Source: Bidens hawaiensis
Taxonomy: Eukaryota > Streptophyta > Magnoliopsida > Asterales > Asteraceae
Direction: 5' to 3'
Assembly (NCBI GenBank): GCA_021521415.1
Contig: JAIQDT010003851.1
Span: 124,001-188,000, forward strand
DNA: 64,000 nt
Notes under the pieces: generated by a model
Databases searched by the model: none
The model's input: only the letters and a program-made list of their open reading frames with translations
Told to the model about the DNA's origin: nothing
Made by a program: the position numbers and the translations under genes
Shown here: piece by piece, positions 20,880 through 31,093 of the stretch
Layout of the letters: each line of letters opens with the position of its first letter
How positions within the stretch are numbered: position 1 is the first letter of the stretch

Positions 20880-21530
20880 TCTTCTTCAACCCCGTTGTAA
20901 TCCATTGGGCTTGAACTTGGGCCTTAGCTTCCATAAGCTTCCATTTGGGCTCAATTGGTGGGCTTAGGTCCTTTTGGGCTTGAATCCCCTTAATGGGCTT
21001 GTGAGGCCCATTATCACCATACCCGGCCCAATAAGGCCCAAACTTCCAATTTTGCAATCTTCTTTAATTTTACAAAACCAAATGTCCTAATACATTTTTA
21101 ATTCTATAAAATAAAGATATTACAAATAATCTATTTATTACATACCCATATGAATAAATAATTACAAAATTACAAAACTGCCCCTAATTAATTATTACAA
21201 ACCGAAACTTGAATAATTAATTACAATTACAATCATCAACCACAAACAAACATCCATTTTGGTCTACGGCTCGGTCTAGTTTTAATAAATAACAAACATA
21301 ACCCGTTATGTTTTAGGATCCCGTTCCAAAACCCCTTGACCTTATCGGGCCTAGCCCAACCCATTTGGGTTTGACCCAATAACTTGTTCTTGGGCTTCGG
21401 CCCATAAGAAAGTCTCATGGGCTTCGGCCCATTTAACTTTCTTCCCTTTTTTCGGTTAACCCATTAACCAAAAGAAGTGGGCTTCAGCCCAATAACTCCC
21501 GAATTGGGCTTCGGCCCATTTGCTCGGTTT
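20880..21530 (-). promoter_or_regulatory. Cluster of TGGGC(C/T) sites in the element B leader
   Basis: At least a dozen TGGGCC/TGGGCT words on one strand or the other, many arranged as TGGGCTTCGGCCCA-type inverted pairs (21360-21385, 21418-21432, 21478-21492, 21505-21520). TGGGCY is the plant site II element recognised by TCP transcription factors. The location just downstream of the 5' LTR suggests a role in element expression; this is inference. Confidence 0.45.
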
Positions 21531-21672
21531 TATTTATTTTTATTATTTTTTTTTTGAACAAAGCCAAAAATATAACAAGATTAAATACAAAAAATCATGC
21601 ATGTTAATTTTTTGTATAAAATCTTTCAAACGGAAAATATAAAACCGAAAACCCGAAGCTTAGTTTCCCGTA

Positions 21673-21690
21673 TCCCGGCTCTTGATGCCA
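21673..21690 (-). promoter_or_regulatory. Primer-binding site of copia element B
   Basis: Read on the minus strand, TGGCATCAAGAGCCGGGA starts two bases after the 5' LTR. It resembles the initiator-tRNA-Met site TGGTATCAGAGC with a substitution and one inserted A. Confidence 0.75.
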
Positions 21691-21692
21691 TT

Positions 21693-22705
21693 TGTTGGGT
21701 TTCTATGGATATTTTAAAGTTAGTTAACCATTTAACTAGTCATTAATTAAGGCGGAAGCGTGATTATCTTTGAACTTTATGTACATATATCCAAATATAT
21801 ATATTACAAGTTCATATGTGTGTTAATCTATGAATAACCCTTTATTCTTGTTTCAAGATTACCATTAATCTTAAGATTAGAAACCCGAGACTAAGGATCA
21901 AATAATACGGGAAAAACTAAACTATCAAAGCTTGTAAAACTTACATTCTTAAACCTTTAAGAGATGTAGTTGATGGTTGAAGAAGATGATGATGTTGATG
22001 CTAGACTTTCAAAGGGAAAATCCTCAAACGGAAGATACCCCGAGCCTCCAACACACACCGAGCTATGTTAGGGAGCTTGAACACTTGAAACCGAAAACCG
22101 AATCCTCTTCCTTTTGCTTCTTCGGCCGAACCAAGAAGAACAAGAGAGAAAAGTTGGTTTGCTTACTTGAAAGTCATCTTTGTTACTTGTTTTAATATCT
22201 ATATATATTCCCATTCAAACATGATCAAATCTTTTCATATATTGTGTTAGTTTTTGGTCAAGTAAAGATCGCTCAAGCTCCACCAAAACCATGACAAAGT
22301 TGACCAAATCTTTGGGGTGAGGGGCCCACCCTAAAACCGGCCCCAAAATATATATATATATATATATATATTTTTAATTTTAATATATTTTATACTTTAT
22401 AAAATATATAAACACCTCATCTTTTATAAACCATTTTATAAAAGAACACATAATTAAATAATCATTACAATAATAATTATTTGAATAAATAAATTAACCA
22501 ATTAATTTATTTAACACTTTCAAGTAAGTATTCAGAAACCCGATTTTCTGAATGTGTCGTGTTCTGTATTTGTCTTATAGATCTTATCTTAACAAATACA
22601 TAATTGGTGTGTGTCTAACTCGTTATTGGGTATGACCCGACTTGGATCAAACACGGCTAGCCACATTAACCTAATTATGTGTCTCGGGCATACGGTATTC
22701 CAACA
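21693..22705 (-). repeat. 5' LTR of copia element B
   Basis: 1,013 bp, TGTTGG/CCAACA ends, nearly identical to the LTR at 14125-15147. The TA microsatellite (about 22349-22371) is shorter here. Confidence 0.95.
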
Positions 22706-22883
22706 GAATTTTCGTTATTACTTTCGAGCAAATCAACAATTAAGTAAACACATGTAATAATTGACATATATGAAAATAAATCAACAGATGACAAATTTTT
22801 TTCTTAAAAACAAAATAGAGAGACTTTTATTAAATGAACAAAACTAGAGTTTAACATCAAAAATGAAAAACCAAAGCTAAAAT

Positions 22884-23099
22884 TTATTTAAATGGAAAAT
22901 TCCTAGAATCATGATAACCAAAACGACTACATTTGCTACAAAATCTTCTCGCCATTTTCATACGAAACAAGGTATTAGTACCTCTTTGATCACCACGTTC
23001 TTCAACACCAACTACTTCCCCAACATCAGTATCCATCACGTCATTGTGAACAACCCGAATAGCTTCTTCAATTTGGTATTGAACAGGAATTATATCCAT
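22884..23099 (-). pseudogene. Small ORF with a defective zinc-knuckle-like end
   Basis: 71 codons ending in RRFCSKCSRFGYHDSRNFPF. The CxxC...GxHD pattern resembles a zinc knuckle, but the position expected to be the last Cys is Phe. It lies on the same strand as the FAR1-like fragment across element B and could be a relic of a related transposase-derived gene. No firm family. Confidence 0.3.
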
Positions 23100-23159
23100 A
23101 TTCGAATCTTAATTCGTTTTATCCATAACTACAAAAAACAAACAATATTATCCTGTTAA

Positions 23160-23913
23160 TATATAACAACCTTGACATGAAAAAAAATGGAACTGTTTGA
23201 CCAGGTTTGATCATATTAAGTGGGATAAAAATCGAAGCAACAAATGAATTTAAATCATTTTAAAGAACACGATTTAAATCCTTTTATTAATTTTAAATAA
23301 CAATTTTAATGATGCAATGTTAAAGAATTGAAATTTGTTTTCAATTTCTTTTCTAATAATGTACCCGGATTGAAAACACATGTAGTAATAAATGTATAGT
23401 ATAATTACAACAACTCTTTCAATTGGCGATTAAAGAATTGATACATACCTGATAATATGGAAATTGATTTTGTTGATTGATGATGGATCTTTATGAACGA
23501 TTGAATATGATAACTATAACTGAGAGTGAAAATAGGAGGAGTTATTCAATAAGATCATAATACGTTATACGTGAATATTTGTTAGTTGTTCAAAATACTA
23601 TACTACCCCTCATTTAAAAAAAATAAAAGAAATGAATAATAAATTTCGATTGGTCAATATGAGTTTCTAGAGTTCCTAATTAAATCTTGGGTTTCTAATT
23701 GATACTACCCCCTCTCTCTCTCTATATATATATATATTTCATTTATTTAGAATTTTACTAATACTTTTTATCGATTTATTTTTTACTATTAGTATTTAGA
23801 TATGATTATGTTTATGATTACTCTGTTAAGCTTTTCTTGTATTTATTGTGCGATGTTTTTCCAGATTGTTGGTGATTCTATGCTGATTCATTGATTACTA
23901 TTCTCAAATTAAT
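23160..23913. other. AT-rich spacer without a gene
   Basis: Contains a CT/TA microsatellite (about 23712-23740). No recognisable gene or element ends. Confidence 0.5.
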
Positions 23914-24172
23914 ATTTGTTCGTTTATGTTCTTTTATGTTCATTCATGTACGGATACACTCGTTTGTGTCTATCGGTGTCTGTTTACATAAAATGAATTA
24001 ACGGACACGGGCGTATACGAACAAGCTTAATTCCTTAACGAAACGAACATAGACACAAAATTTCGTTCAGTAAGGTGTTCATGAACCGTCCGGTTTGTCC
24101 GACAAAAGCTTAACGGACTAACATGAACAAGGTCTCGTCTAGTTCGGTTCGGTTCTGTTCGTTTACCCCCTA
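23914..24172. repeat. GTTCGTTTA/TAACGGAC-rich DNA-element fossil
   Basis: Dense repeats of gttcgtttatgttc, cggacac, ttcggttcggttc and their complements, ending in gttcgtttaccccc. This is the style of hAT-like non-autonomous relics. Ends are not defined by a duplication. Confidence 0.4.
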
Positions 24173-24189
24173 TATACACCTATAAACTG

Positions 24190-24529
24190 CTTTTATCTTC
24201 TTTATAGGAACTAATGAATGGAAAAATATATTGAGGTGAGGTATGTTAAAGAAGATGATAACTGTGGTTATTTACAAAAGTACAAAGGGGTAGTACCAAA
24301 ACATAATAAGAGTTGGGAGGCTCAAATTTGTTCAAACAACCAACTTATATGGTTAGGAACTTTAAAATCTGAAATAGATGCTGCTATTGCCTATAATAAA
24401 TAGGGCATCAAGCCATCAATGAAGCTTAGAAGTGTTGATGAACCAAGAAACTACCCGTTGACTAAGTTAACTGCTCTAGAAGCAAACTTCCAAAGTCTTT
24501 ACAGTTTGTTACTAAAGTATAAGTTATAA
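24190..24529 (+). pseudogene. AP2/ERF-domain gene relic
   Basis: The frame from 24218 gives YKGVVPKHNKSWEAQI, then LIWLGTLKSEIDAAIAYNK, the core of an AP2/ERF DNA-binding domain (YRGV, WxAxI, WLGTF, A..AYD equivalents). A TAG at 24401 interrupts exactly where the family continues with AAIK. Past the stop the same frame continues GIKPSMKLRSVDEPRNYPLT and LEANFQSLYS to TAA at 24529. An acceptor-like ttctttatag precedes the segment, so it was probably an internal exon. The nuclear transcription-factor role of the ancestor is known for the family; this copy looks dead. Confidence 0.6.
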
Positions 24530-26195
24530 GTTCAAAGCTTATAATAAACAAAAAATATTTTCTTAATAATTGTCATGAAAATGCCACAAAATCTTGTTTT
24601 GATTTAGGCTTTCACATTCGTTGAGCCGGCCCAGCTAATGAGGTGAGTTGATATTGATGTAAACAATACATAGCTTTATACTCAAAAACCACTTTAATAA
24701 CAAGAAGTTAGTTTTTAGTTTAATAATATTATACTACAAGGACCATAAAACCCTTTGTCACAAGGGTGCATGGCGTGCGCTCTCTAGACGGGAACTCTGT
24801 ACTGAACAAATACCAACCAAACACCATCGATAAGGGTGTTGGTATTTGTTTTTCATGTTCCTGTTTTGGTATTTTCAAACTGACAAAATTGATAGGACTC
24901 GGTTTATAGTTTCACTCGTTTTGGTTATGACGTTTTTTTGGCACCGCTCTCATTCCGGGGTTTTTTCATATGGAAATATTGGTGTATTGAGGATCGGGAT
25001 CACTCTGTATTCTCTTATGCATCATCGATTACATCATCATCACTTACAAGTACTCCATAGCCATTGGATCATATACGAGCATAATTTTACAATTATATAT
25101 ATCTTAATTTAGAAGTGACGGCTGCTCTCATATTTATATTGTTTATGAACTTTATAAATGATGAAGCTTTGTGTACATGCTCATAGAGCATGCAAGTATA
25201 TTATTCCAGTTGTCGATAGTATAAACCGTTAACTTAAAAGCATTGATGTGAAAATGGTTAATCAATTATGGTCAAAGTCACTTAAAACTTTAATTTATTA
25301 CATTTTTTATAATGTTAATGCTAGATTCAAAATCAAGTTTAAAACTTTAAGAAAGCTATAAAATTGGGCGGAGATGTTTTGGTTTGAGAATTGGGGAAAA
25401 AGACAGGCTGAAAAGAAAACTTTTGACCTTCATATGCATATTGGACTATCAATATGCATACATGCTTTGCGGTCGCGATCGCGATGTGGTGTGTCTAACC
25501 TTTTATACTATTGAGTTTGTTTAAATAGTTATACAAGCAACAATGAGCCGCGTGAATGCCTTTACACTCTTTTTTTATCGCCCGTCGGTTGCATAAAAGT
25601 CAAACGGGTTGAGTTGGTCCGCAAACTAAATTATCACTTTTAACAGTTATTTTATGAATGGTTGTATTTTGAATTCTATTAAAGAGTTAATTTTTGAATG
25701 GTTGTGCTTACTAAATTATCTTAACTTTAGAATGAATAATACTATTCGATATGTTAGATTTACATATCGAATATATTCATGTAACCAGTATAGGTCATAT
25801 ATTGTAATGAACAATCAGCTTTGGCATTTGTAGTTAATACTAACTGCTTTTTTATTCTTTGAAGAGTCCATCGAGATATCAAGTTATGAGGCTAAAAGGG
25901 ATTTTAGTAATCACGCATACGCCATTTCTCACCAAATCAAATTAGCTTCTTACGATACAACAAAGGTAAATGCTAAATTTTAACATTGCCGAACTCAAAC
26001 TAGTATACAATTTTACTATGGTAAGGGCAGTATTTTATGCACTTTGACTTTCTAAGTCATAAGGGGTCTACAATTTCACTATGGTCAGCGCAGTAACATT
26101 ACAGACCATATCATTAATCGTCATTTAACACACATATGAAGTTGTTTATCGTTTATATAACATTGTACGCAATCTGTAATTGTACGTATTGTGTA
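24530..26195. other. Mostly non-genic; one exon-like segment
   Basis: A possible exon at 25867-25971 (acceptor-like ctttgaag, open frame ESIEISSYEAKRDFSNHAYA and onward, donor-like aaag|gtaaat) has no recognised family. The 88-codon ORF at 24846 shows no motif. The remainder is AT-rich. Confidence 0.3.
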
Positions 26196-26357
26196 AACAC
26201 CATCATCACAGTCAAAGACACAACCACCAAAGCAGTTTTCTGTCATGAAGCCATGAACGACATGCTTGAAACAACCTGTGAAGAAATGGTCAAGAAACGA
26301 GGCCACATAGACACAAGAGTCATCTTAGAAGAGATCATTGCAACCCAAGGACAATAG
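26196..26357 (+). pseudogene. Possible OB-fold (RPA-like) exon relic
   Basis: After an acceptor-like catcatcacag the frame reads VKDTTTKAVFCHEAMNDMLE, then CEEMVKKRGHIDTRVILEEI, and ends at TAG 26355. The VKDxTTKAxF strand followed by a helical EEMVKKRGH segment resembles replication-protein-A-like OB folds common in plants and in Helitron-captured genes. It is short and isolated, so this is tentative. Confidence 0.25.
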
Positions 26358-26559
26358 TGCCATCTGCAAATGAGCTTATGAAAAGACACAACATTAGTCG
26401 TCAACAGAAACAACACTTAAAAGGCCACCACCTGACTCTCCGTCTCCAGTTATATAATGAAAAACCCATCGAGACACTTAAAACACATCACGTGTTAACT
26501 GCAAATTGATTTTCAACAGGCATCTAACACATCAAGAAAACAAAGGTGTAACAGCTGCA

Positions 26560-27290
26560 AGATAACGGGTTCGGCAAACTGCTCATGAATGGTTCGGCAG
26601 GAAGTTTGTTCGTTTAATAAATGAACATGTTCCATAATGTTTCCGTTTACGCTCGTGTAAGACCATTTATGTTCTTTACTTTATGTTCCTTTAAAGTCTT
26701 TAATACTTTTCAATTACCCTTGTAATCTTATCATACACATTTAAACAAAATTAGTAACTATAAAACAAAAATATATATGAGTCTTATATAATTAACTTAA
26801 ATATAAAATTAACATATGAATATAAATGTTAAAGAAAACACCAACACAAACTTGATAGCCGGACCGAACCATTGACATTGACTTTCTCGATTAGTCAAAT
26901 CAAATGAAACATTATTTGTGTTGTTTTGCCTGTGCTCGTGAATAGTTCACGAACGAGAAATTCCGTTTGGTTAGCTGTTTGTGACAGGGTAAGCAATAAC
27001 CGAACCGAAATTACCTGATAACTGAATTAACTGAAAATCAGTTACCTGTTATTTTCGCACCCTCGGTTAACCGAACCGAACCATTTCATGTAAGTTTTTA
27101 TCCATTTCATGTATATACATCTCCACTTAATGTATTTATACTTTTATTTCATGTATTTATGCATCCATTTTGAAGTATTTCTAAGTAAAAGTTTTAACGA
27201 AAATTTGATTTACTTATTATTAACCGAAATATTAACCGTACAATCCGAACCAATTAACCAAAAAGTAATTGGTTAATTTTGTTGAGGCTA
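26560..27290. repeat. hAT-like relics with GTTCG and AACCGAACC words
   Basis: Two adjoining fossils: 26560-26985 with gttcg, tgaaca and cgttta words ending in gtgacagggtaagcaataac, and 26995-27290 with ggttaaccgaaccgaacc-type repeats. No target duplications were found. Confidence 0.35.
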
Positions 27291-29427
27291 ATAAAGCGCG
27301 CAAACCCCTAGATGAAAGCTTAAGTTAACGAAAGAACATGAACTTCGGATCCGTTGACTGTTGGTTTACACTGCCCTACATAGGAAGTAACTTGATGAAT
27401 TATTGAACAACACAAGTGCGAGACATCACTACAAAAACTCAATACAAATCTCCATTGACATAAGTAGTTTGTGAGTTCTATAACCCTGTACATTATGTTG
27501 GCTACAGAAAATTGTTTCACCATATGTTCAGTTAGTGTTTAGGGTCTTTTGAGGGTACAATTGTTTGCTTTACACAAGTATGAATCTACATGTTAGGTTC
27601 ATTTACTTTTGATTTTAGTTATAATAATATTGTTTTTGAGGAGAAGTCAATGTTTACACTTCATTTAAACTGTAGTTGTTACGTACTAAAATAACCTTTG
27701 CTTTGAATGTGCAGGTCATCTTAATACTAACGGGTGATGACAGCTTGACTTACACTATGTCGGGTCTATTAATCAGGTTTATGTTACCACAATAATAGTG
27801 AATTATTCACAGGTCTTGAAATAATGTGTTTTCAGTAGTGTCTAACTTGGTCCTTCCGAGTCATTTTTGAGAGGCCGGGACCATCCTAAACTGTTGGTCC
27901 GGTCAATGGAGCTTCCAAGTATGTTAGCTATGTTAATTTCTTAAAAAGCACATACTCGAGTCAAACATCTCATTTATAATACGTCTATATAAATGAAGTC
28001 GGATGCTGCTTTTGTGTATTAAATTGTAGGAAATGAAATAGGATATTAACTTTTAGCCTGCTGCAACATTCCTTTTTTCTTCTTTTGGTTTCTATGTTCT
28101 CCTTCTTGCAACTCACGTCTTCTAAATCATTAACGAATATTCCGTATGTTAACTAAGTAATGCTTTTGCCGCAACGCGTGAACTGCAGGTTGTATTTCAT
28201 GGGAAAACTTATACAAGTTAAGCGATCCCCGATTTTGTTTTGATGGTTTAACCATTTCCTTAAAAGTGAATTAAATTGTTTACTCTAACTTGTAATATCT
28301 CAAAAAAATTGTGGTCATTTGTGGGGAGCTTCGAGGTTGGATACACAGCATGCACTGTGCAGATTACCAAATAGATGGGCATTCTACCTTTGCCGAGAGA
28401 GTAAATCACTAGTTATTATCATTACCAGATGGCGCATTTTAGTGGCTGGAGAAGCAAGCAAGAAGTCAGTGCTGACGTCATCATTGACTTGTATAATATA
28501 TTATTTTATGACTTTGTTTAGAGTACCCACCGAGTGGCATCTGACATCATCTGGGAAGTGCAAATCTTATTGGAACATCATCCCCGGATGCGGGTTTTTA
28601 TCATCGATGTATCACTTTCTATTATCTTAATTTATTTGGGTGAATTCTCAAAATCATTTCCTACAAATACTTGATTGCTATTGGATCAAATACGATAATA
28701 CTATAATTTTACAACCGGATGTTAGACTATGTGTTTTCCTTTTTTTTTTTTTTTTTTTATTGTGGGCTACAATCTTAAATAAAGTTATAAGATAGTGGAT
28801 CAAACAAATAGTTAAGCCCATGCATTACTTCATGATCACATTAGTTCATGACTCAAATAAATTTATACAATAGTCACAATATGTTTTTGTGATGCAAGTC
28901 CAATGGTATTTAAATCCATTTCTTTTTGTTTATGTTTCTTACATTCTCATAATCATTTATTAATTAGTAATTCTGAAAATACATTGCACCCAAAAGTTTA
29001 TGAAGCCAATTCCCAGATTAAAAAATTGTTACTTTTTTTCTTTTAAACAACTCAAGTTTATTTATTATCAATAAACAAGACAGGTATTAGTTAACTAATC
29101 GATCAAGTTTTAAACCCATCTGAATTAATGTAACATTAATATCATATTTATGCATCATATCCGTCGACCCAATAATTATAACTAGTTCACATAATGCTCT
29201 AAAATAAACATAAAAATTCTATAGTAATAAGTGATTAATGCTTTCAAAACTAATTAAGTGTTCATTCCCATAATCAGATTATAAGTCACACCACATTAAT
29301 TGTTAACACCCATTTGATTTCAATTCATAGAAATATTAAACTTGAAAGAATCACAAACAAAAGTTGCTACCAATTAATAATGGTCTAAACGGTAGACAAT
29401 TACATCATATACATTATATGATCATGA
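27291..29427. other. Non-genic spacer
   Basis: AT-rich. Includes a T19 run (about 28740-28759). Open stretches at 27320-27523 and 28319-28630 have no family motif or splice-consistent extension. Nothing else supported. Confidence 0.5.
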
Positions 29428-30327
29428 TCATCTTACTAAGCCAACACAACGACTCATGTTCTTATTGCCAAACCTCCTGTTGCCGCCTCCGTACTTGGGA
29501 GCCAAGCACAACCTCATCATGTCATGCACCTCGATCACCTGCACTCTTCGTTGTCTCTTGCGGTTTTCTAATTCCTCATAACATTCGTGCATCTTTCTTT
29601 TTGCGGCTTCAAGTTTCCGATCTTCAACACTTAGTTCCTTCTCCAAATTAGTCTTCAACTGACCAACAGCAGATTTTGTCGGATTTTGCATCTTCCTGGT
29701 TTCAACAGTAGTACTCTTATGATCTTTTTCCACAACTGTTGATGGTTTGTTAATCTTGACTTCTTTCTCCACCACAGCCGTCCCTAATCGTCTCCTGTTA
29801 AGCTGCCTCCTTATTAAATCAACAACACGCTTTGGTGTTTGATCAGTAGCAGTATTATTAGTCTTTCTTGGCACCGCCACCGGTGGTTTTCCTCCATCTT
29901 ATTTGCTCGTTAGCACGGTTGCTTTCTCGATGATCGGTTGACTGATCTTTGTTGGCACCACCGGTACTTCTTGTGGACAAACAGGCATGATATTGTTATT
30001 ATTATCATTAGCATCCATCCAGTCGTCAACAATAAGTCTCCATGCACGGACGAGGCTTCTTGCGGCATGCCTAACATCTTTGGATGAATGATGACGAAGT
30101 CCGCTAACAGTCACTCCGATCTTCGATGCTTCAAGAACCTTCATAGACACCGCCATTTGCTTTAGCTTCAACAACAAGTCACGCAAGATGACGCCTTCAG
30201 ATACATTATACGCACTATCAAGAATGTCGGCTTTGATTCTTGAAACCTCGGCGATCGTTCTTGTCTCTTCTTGTGTTTCTTGAATGCGATCAAGAACGGC
30301 TTTAACCTTAATAAACTCCGAACCCAT
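29428..30327 (-). pseudogene. Mediator subunit 26-like protein with TFIIS N-terminal domain, one in-frame stop
   Basis: One frame of 300 codons starting MGSEFIKVKAVLDRI. Residues about 40-105 form a TFIIS N-terminal (LW/TND) helical bundle: LLLKLKQMAVSMKVLEASKI, VTVSGLRHHSSKDVRHAARS, LVRAWRLIVDDWMD. The C-terminal part (VDLIRRQLNRRRLG ... KLEAAKRKMHECYEELENRK, RQRRVQVIEVHDM) resembles the basic coiled tail of plant probable Mediator 26 proteins, which act in the nucleus in polymerase II transcription. A single TAA at 29899-29901 splits the frame; the reading continues without shift on the other side (DGGKPPVAVPRKTN). CAA to TAA would be one transition. Either a recent nonsense allele, an assembly error, or a shortened 142-residue product that keeps the TND domain. 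Confidence 0.75.
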
Positions 30328-30440
30328 TTGTCGATCGATATGATTTCAAGAATTTTAAATGGAGGAGAATGAAAAAGTAGCAGTAGCTATTTGTAATTTG
30401 TTGTTTTACGTTGTGACGGTGTGAGGAGATGCATATATAC

Positions 30441-30448
30441 TATATATA
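30441..30448 (-). promoter_or_regulatory. TATA box of the mediator-26-like gene
   Basis: TATATATA about 115 bp upstream of the ATG at 30327 on the minus strand, followed by a C/T-rich leader. Confidence 0.5.
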
Positions 30449-30455
30449 ATTATGG

Positions 30456-31093
30456 AAACTCAAGAGTAAGCTTACAACTTACAAGTTGCTATAATCTCGG
30501 AGTCGAGATAAGATATTCACATACAAATTAAACGGTATAATCATTTCCTAAGTTAAGTTATTTTAATTTAAATGATATCATAATCTTGTTTAGTTACTCG
30601 TTAATTATTAGTCGGTTCACTCAATAAGAATTATTATACTCGACAAAAGATACCAATACATTATGTTGCAATTTTCTTCAATAAATTACCTTTAATAAAT
30701 ATATTAAGTGAGGTAGTTTTACGCAAGATAATATTTTTATCCCTATTATAAAAAACAAAAGACAGAAATACAAATTTTGTCCTTTAAACATAACAGATTT
30801 ACGAATCATGTCCTTTAAAAAGTTTACTTTCAGGCGGTGTCCTTTATATGCTATGCTTATTTGTTTTTTGTCCTTTAAGTTAACTGCCATCCATTCCCGT
30901 TAAGTTGATGCTAACATGTGAGGGTGTTTTTGTCTTTTAACATCTCTCTTCTCCCTGCTCTCTCTTAAACAACTATATAACACCAATCCCAAATATCTTT
31001 AACCCTCTTTCTTATCCCAAATTCCTAATCAGTAACATAGTCTAAACCCTAAAGTCCTAACCAAGAACATTCAGATGAACGATTGAAAGAATC
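30456..31093. other. 5' flank of the MULE
   Basis: Contains a gtcctttaa-rich segment (30775-30890) of the kind seen near MULE termini, and a C/T-rich leader before 31094. A matching inverted terminus was not found downstream, where element C interrupts. The minus ORF at 30678-30890 is judged spurious. Confidence 0.35.

Larger units (their letters stand above)
14125..22705 (-). mobile_element. Complete young Ty1/copia retrotransposon (element B)
   Basis: An 8,581-bp element with two LTRs (14125-15147 and 21693-22705), both TGTTGG...CCAACA, and a perfect 5-bp target duplication GAATT at 14120-14124 and 22706-22710. On the minus strand the order is 5' LTR, primer-binding site, 1.7-kb leader, a single gag-pol frame, polypurine tract, 3' LTR. 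The LTRs differ by about four base substitutions plus a few indels, mainly in an AT microsatellite. All structural parts needed for autonomy are visible. Confidence 0.95.

Noticed and set aside
28319..28630. A 103-codon ORF
   Set aside because: No recognisable domain and no support from neighbouring splice sites.
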